From: CAZSXS01 sp964611385
GTDB taxonomy: Bacteria; Bacillota; Clostridia; Lachnospirales; CAYPQA01
DNA length: 56,063 nucleotides
Assembly (NCBI GenBank): GCA_964611385.1
Contig: CAZSXS010000009.1
Span: 1-56,063, forward strand
Direction: 5' to 3'
Positions 24,625-33,800 of the stretch are shown piece after piece. The translations under genes and the position numbers were made by a program. The number at the start of each line of letters is the position of its first letter. Position 1 is the first letter of the stretch. The notes beneath the pieces are model-generated. The model saw only the letters and a list, made by a program, of their open reading frames with translations. It was not told the DNA's origin and did no database searches.

Positions 24625-26080
24625 TTCTAACCTCTCCTAACATCTTTAGCGGAAGTCGGACAACAAAGGTGGAACCTTCGCCTTCCTTACTGCTGACCCG
24701 TATGCTTCCGTTATGCATGAGCACTGTCTTTTGTGTAATGGACAGACCCAGGCCGGTTCCGCCAGTCTCCCTGTCCCTGGTCTTATCAACCCGGTAAAAG
24801 CGCACGAAAATTTTACTTTGCTCCGCTTCGCTGATGCCAATTCCCGTATCGGATACGGTAATAAAGGCATTTTGATGGTCGGCATCCACGATAACCTTCA
24901 CTGTTCCGTTTTGTTTGGTGTATTTGATGGCATTTTCTACAATATTGGATAGAGCCAGGCTCAGCTTCATTTCATCGGCCTCTATCGTGACCTTCTTCAT
25001 ATCCTCATACAGCATTTCAATATCCTTGTGCTCTGCCAGGGGGTGCAGTCTTTTCAATATCTCTTCTACCATCTTATTTAGGTCGGTGGGCTGAATATTT
25101 AAGGAATTTTCACTTTCATTTAGACGAACCAAGGCCAGCAGATCGTTGACAATATTCGTCATTCGGTCGATTTCGGAGTTGATGTCGGCCAAAAACTCCT
25201 TGTACATTTCTGTAGGTGTGTTTTCTTGCAACAAGATGGCTTCCGTCAAAACCTTTATGGAACTCAAGGGGGTTTTTAATTCGTGGGAAACATTGGAAAC
25301 AAATTCCTCCCTTGTTTTTTCTACCTTTTCCAATTTTTCGGACATGTTATTAAAAGCGTCACCAAGCTGGGCAAATTCGTCATGGCTGGTTATGCTGACT
25401 CGAGCGTTTAAATAGCCCTCTGTCATTCTCATAATCACCTTTAAGGTATTCTTGAGTGGATCAATAAAGAGCTGGGATATTAAAAGCACCAAGATAATCA
25501 ACAAGACGATTGTGAGGATAACAAAAAGAACGAGCTTTTGCTCAATTTCACCGATGGCTACATAGATTTCACTAGCTGGAGCTATAATCAGTACAACTCC
25601 CGCTTTCTTTTTGGTTTCCGTTTCGATTAGGGACGCGGCATATACCGCTTGCTCGTCCTTTCGCAGTTTAACGGCATTCTTTTTTTCAAAGGCTTCAATT
25701 ACCTCCGGAATAATCATGGTCTTTCCGATGTAGGTCATTGCGGAATCGTTAATCACAATGCCACGGCTGTCCAATACCAAAATACGATACTCTCCAGCCC
25801 GGCTTTTGGATTCAATTTCATTATCAAAGAGAATGCGCTTTGATTCATCAAATAAATAATTATATTGGGAGATACTGTCGGCAAGAATATTGGCGTTTTG
25901 CTGGTGCTTTTTCTCCTTATCGACGCGAAAATAATCCTCCATGGAAACCGATATGGTCTTGTAGGAGAAAAATAAAGGCACAAAGCCTATCAGTATATAA
26001 CTGAAAAACAACTTCCAACGAATACTGATAAACCATTTGATCTTGGGTAGCTTGAAAAAATTAGCTACTATAATAACCAA
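24608..26080 (-). CDS. Sensor histidine kinase (WalK/ResE-like)
   Basis: The protein has 490 residues: membrane segment 1 (about 24-42), an extracellular sensor domain (43-180), membrane segment 2 (183-205), HAMP (206-258), HisKA with FVSNVSHELKTPLSS (phosphorylated H266) and a HATPase domain with N box NIVENAIKYT, G1 DTGIGI and G2 GGTGLGL. No PAS domain is evident between HAMP and HisKA, unlike classical WalK. It overlaps the response regulator gene by 20 bases, so the two are translationally coupled. The signal is unknown; the co-transcribed GerMN protein suggests an envelope role. Confidence 0.9.
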   Translation of the reverse strand: MVIIVANFFKLPKIKWFISIRWKLFFSYILIGFVPLFFSYKTISVSMEDYFRVDKEKKHQQNANILADSISQYNYLFDESKRILFDNEIESKSRAGEYRILVLDSRGIVINDSAMTYIGKTMIIPEVIEAFEKKNAVKLRKDEQAVYAASLIETETKKKAGVVLIIAPASEIYVAIGEIEQKLVLFVILTIVLLIILVLLISQLFIDPLKNTLKVIMRMTEGYLNARVSITSHDEFAQLGDAFNNMSEKLEKVEKTREEFVSNVSHELKTPLSSIKVLTEAILLQENTPTEMYKEFLADINSEIDRMTNIVNDLLALVRLNESENSLNIQPTDLNKMVEEILKRLHPLAEHKDIEMLYEDMKKVTIEADEMKLSLALSNIVENAIKYTKQNGTVKVIVDADHQNAFITVSDTGIGISEAEQSKIFVRFYRVDKTRDRETGGTGLGLSITQKTVLMHNGSIRVSSKEGEGSTFVVRLPLKMLGEVRIEKKA

Positions 26081-26750
26081 CTCCCCATTTTGTGAGTATA
26101 TACTTCGGTTCGCTTGGGCTTTCCTCTATTTTTTCGCGTAAGCGTCGTACATGTACATCCACAGTTCTTTCATCCCCGGGGTAGTCGTAGCCCCAGACGG
26201 TTTTGAGCAAATGATCCCGGCTGTACACCTTGCCCGGCGTTGTCAGCAAAAGTTCCAACAAATCAAATTCCTTTGCAGTTAAGTTCACTTCTTTACCACT
26301 CACAAAAACCCGACGAGATTCCAAGTCCAATTCAAGATCACGGATTTTTATAACATTTTTCTTTGGCTCTTCGGGATCAGGACGGCTGTTACTTCTACGC
26401 AAAATGGCCTTGATCCTTGCTTTCAGCTCCAAAATGTTAAAAGGCTTTGTAATATAGTCATCAGCGCCGTATTCCAGACCCATGATCTTATCAATATCCT
26501 CACCCTTCGCTGTACACATGATGATAGGCACACTGCTAAACTCCCGAATCTGCCGACAGACATCCAAGCCGTCAACCTTTGGAAGCATGACATCCAACAC
26601 GATCAAGTGGTAATTTTTGCTTCTGGCTAGTCTCAGTGCTTCTTCGCCATCATAAGCCACATCTATTTCCATATTATCTTGCTCAAGGCTGAATTTAATT
26701 CCCTTCACAATTAATTTCTCATCGTCAACGACAAGTATTCGATTCACCAT
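26061..26750 (-). CDS. OmpR/PhoB-family response regulator (WalR/PhoP-like)
   Basis: This 229-residue regulator has a receiver domain with acidic pocket D9-D10, phosphoacceptor D53 (VLDVMLPKVDG) and K105-type lysine (ITKPFN), plus a winged-helix DNA-binding domain (LTAKEFDLLELLLT, DVHVRRLREKIE). It is the first gene of the unit and partner of the adjacent kinase. Assignment to WalR rather than PhoP or ResD is not possible from this sequence alone. Confidence 0.93.
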   Translation of the reverse strand: MVNRILVVDDEKLIVKGIKFSLEQDNMEIDVAYDGEEALRLARSKNYHLIVLDVMLPKVDGLDVCRQIREFSSVPIIMCTAKGEDIDKIMGLEYGADDYITKPFNILELKARIKAILRRSNSRPDPEEPKKNVIKIRDLELDLESRRVFVSGKEVNLTAKEFDLLELLLTTPGKVYSRDHLLKTVWGYDYPGDERTVDVHVRRLREKIEESPSEPKYILTKWGVGYYSS

Positions 26751-26950
26751 AGTTGCCTCCGATTGTTTTGTCTTTCTAAGGCTCCAAGTGAGATGGGCTT
26801 GGGATTTTTGGTAAGTAACCCTTAGTAGAAAGACATATTTTTTGAATTTAGTAGGTAGATTTTATTATTCCTTATGGTTTTTGTCAAGCGTGGGATATGC
26901 TTGCAGCTGTTGTTGTTGATTTTCATCGCCTTTTTGCGTATGTTCCTCTG

Positions 26951-26987
26951 CTATACTCAGTACCGTTAAGCTTTGCAAAACCACTAG
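26951..26987 (+). repeat. Dispersed intergenic repeat copy
   Basis: CTATACTCAGTACCGTTAAG followed by CTTTGCAAAACCACTAG matches the dispersed repeat with a few substitutions. It sits in the 530-base gap between the response regulator and the methyltransferase. Confidence 0.65.
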
Positions 26988-26999
26988 TTATAAGAACAC

Positions 27000-27040
27000 A
27001 AAAAAATAAGCCGCCCGGACAAGGTATGGTTTATTTTTTT
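27000..27040. terminator. A/T-flanked hairpin
   Basis: AAAAAAATAAGCC (27000-27012) pairs with GGTTTATTTTTTT (27028-27040) with one G-T pair. It is weak in G+C but flanked by T or A runs on each strand. Possible terminator left from an older neighbour. Otherwise 26751-27268 holds only one repeat copy and one small inverted repeat; no gene is seen. Confidence 0.4.
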
Positions 27041-27131
27041 AAAACTCTTACAATTCTGAGCTTAGTCATACACCGTCAATAGTGTACAACAAGAGAGGGT
27101 ATTTTCCGCAATACAGTTGTTCGCAGAAACC

Positions 27132-27149
27132 GACCAATATAGGTTGGTC
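27132..27149. promoter_or_regulatory. Inverted repeat resembling a regulator binding site
   Basis: GACCAATATAGGTTGGTC is an inverted repeat of GACCAA with a 6-base spacer, the size and style of TetR-type operators. No regulator gene adjoins it. It precedes the methyltransferase gene by about 120 bases. Speculative. Confidence 0.3.
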
Positions 27150-27284
27150 AACTAAAAAATATGGATGTTGCGTAAAAATAGGACGGCAATTCACTCAATA
27201 ATAAAAAATTGGTGCTTTTAAATTAGAAATAAGGATGGTATAGTTATATTAGAGAGGAGTTGTACCAAGTGGCAACAAAAACAT

Positions 27285-28340
27285 TTGACAATGCAAAAAA
27301 ATAAAGCCGATGAATTTTATACACAATGGGCGGACATAGAAAAAGAAATACAAGTATATTTGGAGTTTAATCCTAATGTGTTTAAAGATAAGACGATTTT
27401 ATGTCCTTGCGATGATCCCTATGAAAGTAACTTTTTTAAATATTTTGCATTAAATTTTAATGATTTAGGACTTAAAAAGTTGATTGCAACTTGTTACATA
27501 GGTTCTCCTATTGCGAATACACAGTTGACGTTATTTACCAATGAGCCAGAAGATGATAAAACCACAAGAACACCGCACAAAATAGAAATTAAAGAGGTTG
27601 CTGACTATAATGCGGACGGTGCGGTTGACTTGTCGGACGTTGAATGGCTTCTCGCTAATAAGAAGAATGCACTGACCCGCCTTAAGGGGGACGGCGATTT
27701 TCGCAGTGAGGAGATAAAGGCTTTGCGTGATGAAGCTGATTTTGTCATTACCAACCCACCGTTTTCGTTGTTCCGTGAGTTCATGGCATGGATAATGGAA
27801 GCAAAAAAGCAGTTTTTAGTTATCAGTAATATGAACGCTATTACCTACAAAGAGATTTTCCCGTTAATAAAAGATAATCGTATGTGGATGGGCTTAGCTT
27901 TTGGGAGAAGTTTTCAAGGGTTTATAGTACCCAAAAACTATCCGTTAAGCGGTTCTGAGGCAAGAATTGATGGGCAAGGAAACAGAATAGTTTCAACCAA
28001 CAATACTATTTGGCTTACGAACATTGACCACGGTCGCCGTCATCAATCGTTGCAACTTATAACAATGGAGAAAAATCTTAAATTCAGCAAACATAAAGAA
28101 ATTAGAGGTAAAGAAAGCTACGATAAATACGACAACTATGACGCTATTGAAGTGCCTTTTACTGATGCTATTCCCTCTGACTACGATGGGGTGATGGGTG
28201 TACCCATTTCTTTCCTCCATAAGTATTGCCCAGAACAGTTTAAGATTATAAAATTCAGAAAGGGCGATGATGACAAGGATTTATCAGTTGGAGGTAAGTG
28301 CCCTTACTTTAGGATTTTAATTAAAAATAAAATGTTGTGA
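27285..28340 (+). CDS. EcoRI-type adenine-specific DNA methyltransferase
   Basis: This protein of about 351 residues belongs to the M.EcoRI family: NKADEFYTQWADIEKE at the start, LCPCDDPYESNFFKYF (SAM-site region), LKGDGDFRSEE and the catalytic NPPF in FVITNPPFSLFREFM. It methylates adenine in a short DNA site, unknown here. The best ribosome binding site (GAGAGGAG) serves a GTG at 27269 reading MATKTFDNAKK, which matches the family amino terminus, but that frame stops at 27302 because of an A7 run (27295-27301). One extra or missing A would restore it. The intact frame must begin at the TTG 27285 or ATG 27291. No intact restriction enzyme adjoins. Confidence 0.85.
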   Translation: MTMQKNKADEFYTQWADIEKEIQVYLEFNPNVFKDKTILCPCDDPYESNFFKYFALNFNDLGLKKLIATCYIGSPIANTQLTLFTNEPEDDKTTRTPHKIEIKEVADYNADGAVDLSDVEWLLANKKNALTRLKGDGDFRSEEIKALRDEADFVITNPPFSLFREFMAWIMEAKKQFLVISNMNAITYKEIFPLIKDNRMWMGLAFGRSFQGFIVPKNYPLSGSEARIDGQGNRIVSTNNTIWLTNIDHGRRHQSLQLITMEKNLKFSKHKEIRGKESYDKYDNYDAIEVPFTDAIPSDYDGVMGVPISFLHKYCPEQFKIIKFRKGDDDKDLSVGGKCPYFRILIKNKML

Positions 28341-28603
28341 ACTACTACCACTTGGTGCTACTCAGTCTGAAATGGTGACTTTTGGAAACAGAACGCAAGA
28401 ATTCACCAAATAGAATGGTCTATTGAAGAAATGTTGCCAATAATGATGGATATTTCCACTACTTCTCTAAAAATTATAGGCGTAAATGAATAAAAAACAA
28501 AAAAATACACTGATTGTTTGGCAGTTTGAGATGATTATCCAATCTAATAATGATGACTAACTTCTCAGTATAAGCGTTTTAAAACCAAGTAATATACGCA
28601 CCT
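28341..28603 (+). other. Accessory gap with a possible gene fragment
   Basis: After the methyltransferase, one plus-strand frame is open and reads RIHQIEWSIEEMLPIMMDIS to IIGVNE stop at about 28491, without a start or ribosome binding site. It may be the end of a destroyed gene. AATGTTGCCAA at 28430-28440 recurs inverted at 29970-29980 beyond the IS630 transposase. A TACTCAGTC at 28355 is a weak hint of another dispersed repeat. Confidence 0.3.
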
Positions 28604-28633
28604 AAACCGCTTAACAAATGTTAAGCGGTTTTT
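28604..28633 (+). terminator. Intrinsic terminator
   Basis: The perfect 12-bp arms AAACCGCTTAAC and GTTAAGCGGTTT enclose a 4-base AAAT loop followed by TTTAAATTT. Strong on the plus strand; no intact gene ends right before it. The rest of the gap to 28913 shows no gene. Confidence 0.75.
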
Positions 28634-28913
28634 AAATTTCTTCCCCTAAGAATATTTCTCTATAAAATTATAGGCACAGAAGCCCCTATATATAGATCAT
28701 GGTATACTGATTCTTACGCTTTGCACTGCAAAATATATTCCCACTTTCCCTTGCATTTCCCCCCCTATTGAATTTCTCCCTCAGTAACAGTATAGTAACC
28801 GAAAAAGATTTTGGGCTTAACCAGAAAGGACTGTATCTATATATTTGGAAAAATACTTTCCGGAAACAGAAAAATAGTATATATTGGTAAAAAAGCAAAA
28901 ATAGGAGAAGCCA

Positions 28914-29961
28914 ATGCATACAGATAAAAATAATGATGAAGAAGAAATCCGGATATTGAGAAAATTATCAAAGATTACAAAGAACCCTCGAATGAAATTA
29001 CGTTACAATGTGATAAGGCTTTACTTGCAGGGTTATGATAAAAGAAAAATTGCAGCTATATTTGATATTTCATATGATGCTGTCAATGATTATGTTAACA
29101 GCTATAAAGCTAATGGAATAGGTGGCTTAACTATGGGCAAGAGTACAGGTTGCCCAAGGAAACTAACACTTTTACAAGAGTAACAATTAGTTGAAACTGT
29201 AACAGATAAAACACCAAGTGATGTCGGATTTTCTCCGTTTATGAACTGGACGGCTAAGCTTGCATGTCTATGGGTAAAGAAAGAATTTTCTATAAACCTC
29301 ACCGAGCGTGGTATGAGAACAATATTCTATAGATTGGGTTTGAGTTGGACGCGTCCGACTTATACGCTTAAAAAGGCAGATCCTAAAGAACAAGTGCAAT
29401 TTCTTGCTGACTTTGAAGATTAAAAAAAGCTAATTTTTGAAGATATTGACCACCTCTTATTTAAGGACGAGTCTATGTCGTGACTACCAAGCCATTTGTA
29501 AGACGTGGTTTTTCAAGGGTCAACAAAAAATAATCCCAACTTATGGCAAGCATGATGGTGCTAAACTTGTTGGTGCCCTTAATTATGAAACTGGAAATAT
29601 ATATGTTGAAGAACATAGTTCATATGATGCGGAGGTATTTCTGTCCTTTCTCAAGAACATTCTTACTCAATATCCCATTGGTAAAATTGTTATCATTTTG
29701 GATAATGCAAGGATACATCACGCCAAATTATTAAATGAGTTTTTGAAAGAAAACAAATCAAGATTAACGCTTAAATTTTTACCACCTTATAGCCCTACTC
29801 TTAACATGATTGAGGAGTTGTGGGGTTGGCTCAAAAACTCAGTCATTAACAACGTATTCTTTAAAGATGTTGTTGAAATTAAATCTGCTGTTAGAGGGTT
29901 TATTGATTGGGCAAACACTGTTCTAGGGCAGGTTATCAATAGACTTTGTATGCAGTTCTAA
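28914..29961 (+). mobile_element. IS630-family transposase, inactivated
   Basis: One IS630-type transposase is broken into three pieces. A helix-turn-helix domain (RKIAAIFDISYDAVNDYVNS) is followed in the same frame by a nonsense TAA at 29181-29183, then FSINLTERGMRTIFYRLG, a second in-frame TAA at 29421-29423, then IFEDIDHLLFKDES. A one-base insertion near 29477 shifts into RDYQAICKTWFF and the rest. DDE residues are visible in the pieces: D in FKDES, D in IILDNARIHH and E in PPYSPTLNMIEELWGW. Full length would be about 350 residues. Two nonsense changes plus a frameshift mean it is dead. Ends are uncertain. Confidence 0.85.
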
Positions 29962-29969
29962 ATTGATGG

Positions 29970-30503
29970 TTGGCAACATTATTGCGGAATATATATAAAA
30001 GCACAAGCGGGTTTGGTATAGTTGAATTCCTTTGTTTTGACCCACATAAGAAAACCTTGCGAATTGTCGAAGCAAAGAAAAGTACACCTAACTTGAATGA
30101 CCCTAAGCCACCCCCCATAAGCAAGATAGTGTTAATGCTGTAGAGAAATGGTCAGAAGCTATTTATGTCAAGGTAAGAGACTATGCAATTTTTATTACCG
30201 ATATCCGCAAGATGGGAACACATTCCAAAAGTGCAATTTTCAGAATTTGACTACCAAACAGGATACGAAAATTATTTGATAAATTTTGATGAAGCGTTTT
30301 TAACAGAGCGTAAAATAGCTTTTGTGCTTGTTATCAAAAATATTTACAGACCACAAGAATGGACTAACCAGAAATATATTAAGTATATAAAGCAAATAAA
30401 ACAATTGCTACTTAAACGTTTTTCATCTTTAATAAAAATTTGGAACATTGATTGTTTTGTTTTTGATGAAGATATGGCTCGCAGACATAATCTTGTCATC
30501 TAA
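29970..30503 (+). pseudogene. Broken PD-(D/E)XK-like protein gene
   Basis: Three plus-strand frames join. The first reads TSGFGIVEFLCFDPHKKTL then RIVEAKKSTP (to about 30110). A slip at a C-rich run near 30105-30125 gives DSVNAVEKWSEAIYVKVRDYAIFITDIRKM. A further shift near 30240 gives FDYQTGYENYLINFDEAFLTERKIAFVLVIKN to the stop at 30503. The IVEFL...IVEAKKS pattern fits the acidic and E-x-K positions of the PD-(D/E)XK nuclease fold, but the assignment rests on that short motif. It may be a former effector or restriction partner of the nearby methyltransferase. The IS630 element lies directly upstream. Confidence 0.45.
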
Positions 30504-30722
30504 AATGTGCTCGATGTGCTAGAAGATGTGTAGGTTAATATTACGTTGGGACAAAAAACTGAAGCAGAGCGAATAATTGATGAAGTGCCGACAGTGCACC
30601 CATTTATTATTGAGAAGATTGTGTGTTGGTTCTTAACGAAGGCGAAAAACGTAAGGCTTTGCTTACGCGGTGGAGATAGAAAAAAAGGTCTGCCGATGGT
30701 ATGGTTTCAACCTGCTTAAATT
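30504..30722 (+). other. Gap with a short coding-like stretch
   Basis: One frame is open from about 30537 to 30717 (TLGQKTEAERIIDEVPTVHP, then FIIEKIVCWFLTKAKN) without a start site or ribosome binding site. It looks like another decayed fragment of the accessory island. No function is recognised. Confidence 0.25.
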
Positions 30723-30770
30723 CGATTGTTTTGGATGGCGGTTTTGCAAAGCTGAACGTGATTGAGTATA
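30723..30770 (-). repeat. Dispersed intergenic repeat, near-consensus inverse copy
   Basis: CGATTGTTTTGGATGGCGGT followed by TTTGCAAAGCTGAACGTGAT and TGAGTATA is the full-length dispersed repeat in inverse orientation. It ends one base before the terminator of nifJ. Confidence 0.75.
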
Positions 30771-30816
30771 AAAAAGAGACTTGTCAGCACCCACGCCGAC
30801 AAGTCTCCTTTTTTAT
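30771..30816. terminator. Intrinsic terminator of nifJ
   Basis: GAGACTTGTC (30776-30785) pairs with GACAAGTCTC (30798-30807), flanked by AAAAA and TTTTTT, so it works for the minus-strand nifJ transcript and possibly for plus-strand transcripts. Confidence 0.8.
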
Positions 30817-30840
30817 AGTATGATCTTAACCTTGCTTCAC

Positions 30841-33800
30841 TTACCGATTCGCCAAAGCCTTATACTGCTCGTAGCGTCTCTTTGCATCCTCGGCAGCTTG
30901 CTCGAACAATTTCTCGGCTACACCTGGGAAGCCAAGCTTCAAGGAAGAGTATCTAACCTCACTGTTGATGAACTCCTTGAAGTCTGCGGTAGGCTCCTTG
31001 GAATCTAAGCTGAACGGATTCTTGCCTTCTTGTTCAAGAAGTGGGTTGTATCTGTACAGGTGCCAGTAACCACAATCAACGGCACGCTTAGTTTCAAGCT
31101 GGGTGTTGCCCATGCCAAGGCGTAAGCCGTGGTTGATACAAGGAGCGTAAGCAATGATTAAAGATGGACCAGGATAAGCTTCAGCTTCGGTGATCGCCTT
31201 AATCAGCTGATTCTGGCTTGCGCCCATAGCCACCTGTGCAACATAAACATAGCCGTAGCTCATAGCCATCATGCCCAGGTCTTTCTTACGAATTCTCTTA
31301 CCGGAAGCCGCAAACTTTGCAATGGCAGCGGTAGGTGTAGACTTACTGGATTGACCGCCTGTGTTGGAGTAAAGCTCGGTGTCAAAGACAAGGATATTGA
31401 CATCTTCGCCGGAAGCAAGCACATGGTCTAAGCCGCCGTAACCGATATCATAAGCCCAACCGTCACCACCGAAGATCCATTGGGACTTCTTGACCAGATG
31501 GTCTTTGTTATCAAGAATATATTTAACGTTCTCATAATTCTTGCAAGAAGAATCACACTTTTCAAGCGCCTTGGTCAAAACTTCTACTACATCAACGGAA
31601 GCCTTCTTGGAAGCGTTGCCATCATACATGGTGTCGATCCACTTTTGCAGAACAGCCTTTACTTCCTCGTTTTCGGTATTGCTGATGATCTCGTTCATCT
31701 TCAGCTCTAAGCCTTCTCTCAGCTGCTTAACACCCAGATACATACCGTAGCCGTACTCAGCATTGTCCTCGAATAAGGAGTTTGCCCAAGTGGGGCCTTG
31801 ACCCTTTGCGTTGGTGGTGTATGGTGTGGAAGGTGCACTTCCGCCCCAGATAGAGGAGCAGCCTGTAGCGTTAGCGATGTACATTCTGTCACCGTAAAGC
31901 TGTGTGATCAACTTCGCATAAGGTGTCTCACCGCAACCGGCACAAGCACCGCTGAACTCAAGTAATGGTTGCTCAAATTGGCTACCCTTAACAGTTTCAG
32001 GGCTGGTTGGGTTCTCCTTATGAGCCAGGCTGATCGCATATTCCCAGTTCTTTGACTCAGCAAGCTGGCTTTCGATAGGCTCCATAACCAGTGCTTTTTC
32101 CTTTGCAGGACATACTTGTGCACAGTTTCCGCAGCCTACGCAGTCATACACGCTGACTTGCATTCTGTATTGATAATCCTCCAAGCCCTTGCCGACTGCT
32201 TTTTTAGCTGTAAAGCTTCCAGGAGCATTCTTCATTTCTTCCTCGGTTAATAAGAAAGGACGAATGGTAGCATGAGGACATACATAGGAGCATTGGTTAC
32301 ATTGGATACAGTTCTCAATCTTCCATACAGGTACATCAACGGCAATACCTCTCTTTTCGAAAGCGGCGGTGCCTTGTGGGAAGGTTCCGTCTTCTCTGCC
32401 CTTGAAAGCACTAACAGGAAGATTGTCACCCTTACCAAAGTTGATGGGGAAAACAACATCTTTAATGAAAGCTGGAATGGTTGACTCAGCTTCCTCTTTG
32501 TCAACAGCAGTTGCCCAAGTATCCTTAACCTTAATTTCCTTCAGACCTGTAATACCGGAATCAATGGCAGCGTAGTTCATGTTGACTACTTTTTCGCCCT
32601 TCTTGCCATAGGTATTCAGAACGGCCTTTTTCATGTAAGTAACAGCATCCTCAATCGGAATGATGTTTGCAAGCTTGAAGAAAGCAGCCTGCAATACGCT
32701 GTTGATACGATTGCCTAAGCCGATTTCTTTTGCAATGCCGATACCGTCAATGACATAGAATTTAATATTGTGCTTAGCGATGTAGCGCTTCATTTCAGCA
32801 GGAAGCTTCTCGTCCAACTCGTCCTCATTCCAAATGCAGTTCAAGAGGAAGGTTCCGCCGTCCTTTAAGGATGTAAGCATATCATACTTATCAACATAAG
32901 ATGGATTATGGCAAGCAACGAAGTCAGCCTTCTTAACCAGATAGGTAGAACGGATTTTCTCCTTACCAAAGCGTAAGTGAGATTGGGTGATACCGCCGGA
33001 CTTCTTGGAGTCATATGAGAAGTAAGCTTGTGCATACATGTCTGTATGATCACCAATAATCTTGATGGAGTTTTTGTTGGCGCCAACGGTTCCGTCAGAG
33101 CCAAGGCCCCAGAACAAGCAGCTAATGGTGCCTTCTGGTGTAACGTCGATTTCTTCGCCCACTGGCAGAGAAAGATTGGTTACATCATCCACAATACCAA
33201 CAGTGAAGTGATTCTTGGGTTTGTCCGCCTTTAAGTTGTCATAAACGGCAACGATCTGAGCCGGGGTAACGTCCTTAGAACCTAAGCCATAGCGACCTGC
33301 AACAATGACAGGATGCTCGTCTTTTTCAAAGTAGGCTGTGCAAACATCTGTGTATAATGGCTCACCCAGAGCGCCGGGTTCTTTTGTTCTGTCAAGAACT
33401 GCGATCTTCTTCACGCTCTTTGGAATAGCCTGTAAGAAATGCTCCATAGAGAAAGGTCTGTACAGATGTACGTTAACCAAACCGACCTTTTCGCCCTTGG
33501 CATTCAAATAATCAATGGTTTCTTCAATTGCATCACAAGCAGAACCCATGGCAATGATGATTCTGTCAGCATCGGGAGCGCCATAGTAGTTAAACAGCTT
33601 GTAGTCTCTGCCGGTTAACTTGTTGATTTCGTTCATGTAGTTTTCTACGATACCAGGAATGGCCAGGTAGAAGGGGTTACAAGACTCTCTGGCTTGGAAG
33701 AAGATGTCTGGATTCTGAGCGGTACCACGAAGAACAGGATGCTCTGGATTCAGGGCATTTCTTCTGAATGTATTAACCGCTTCCATATCAACCAATTTCG

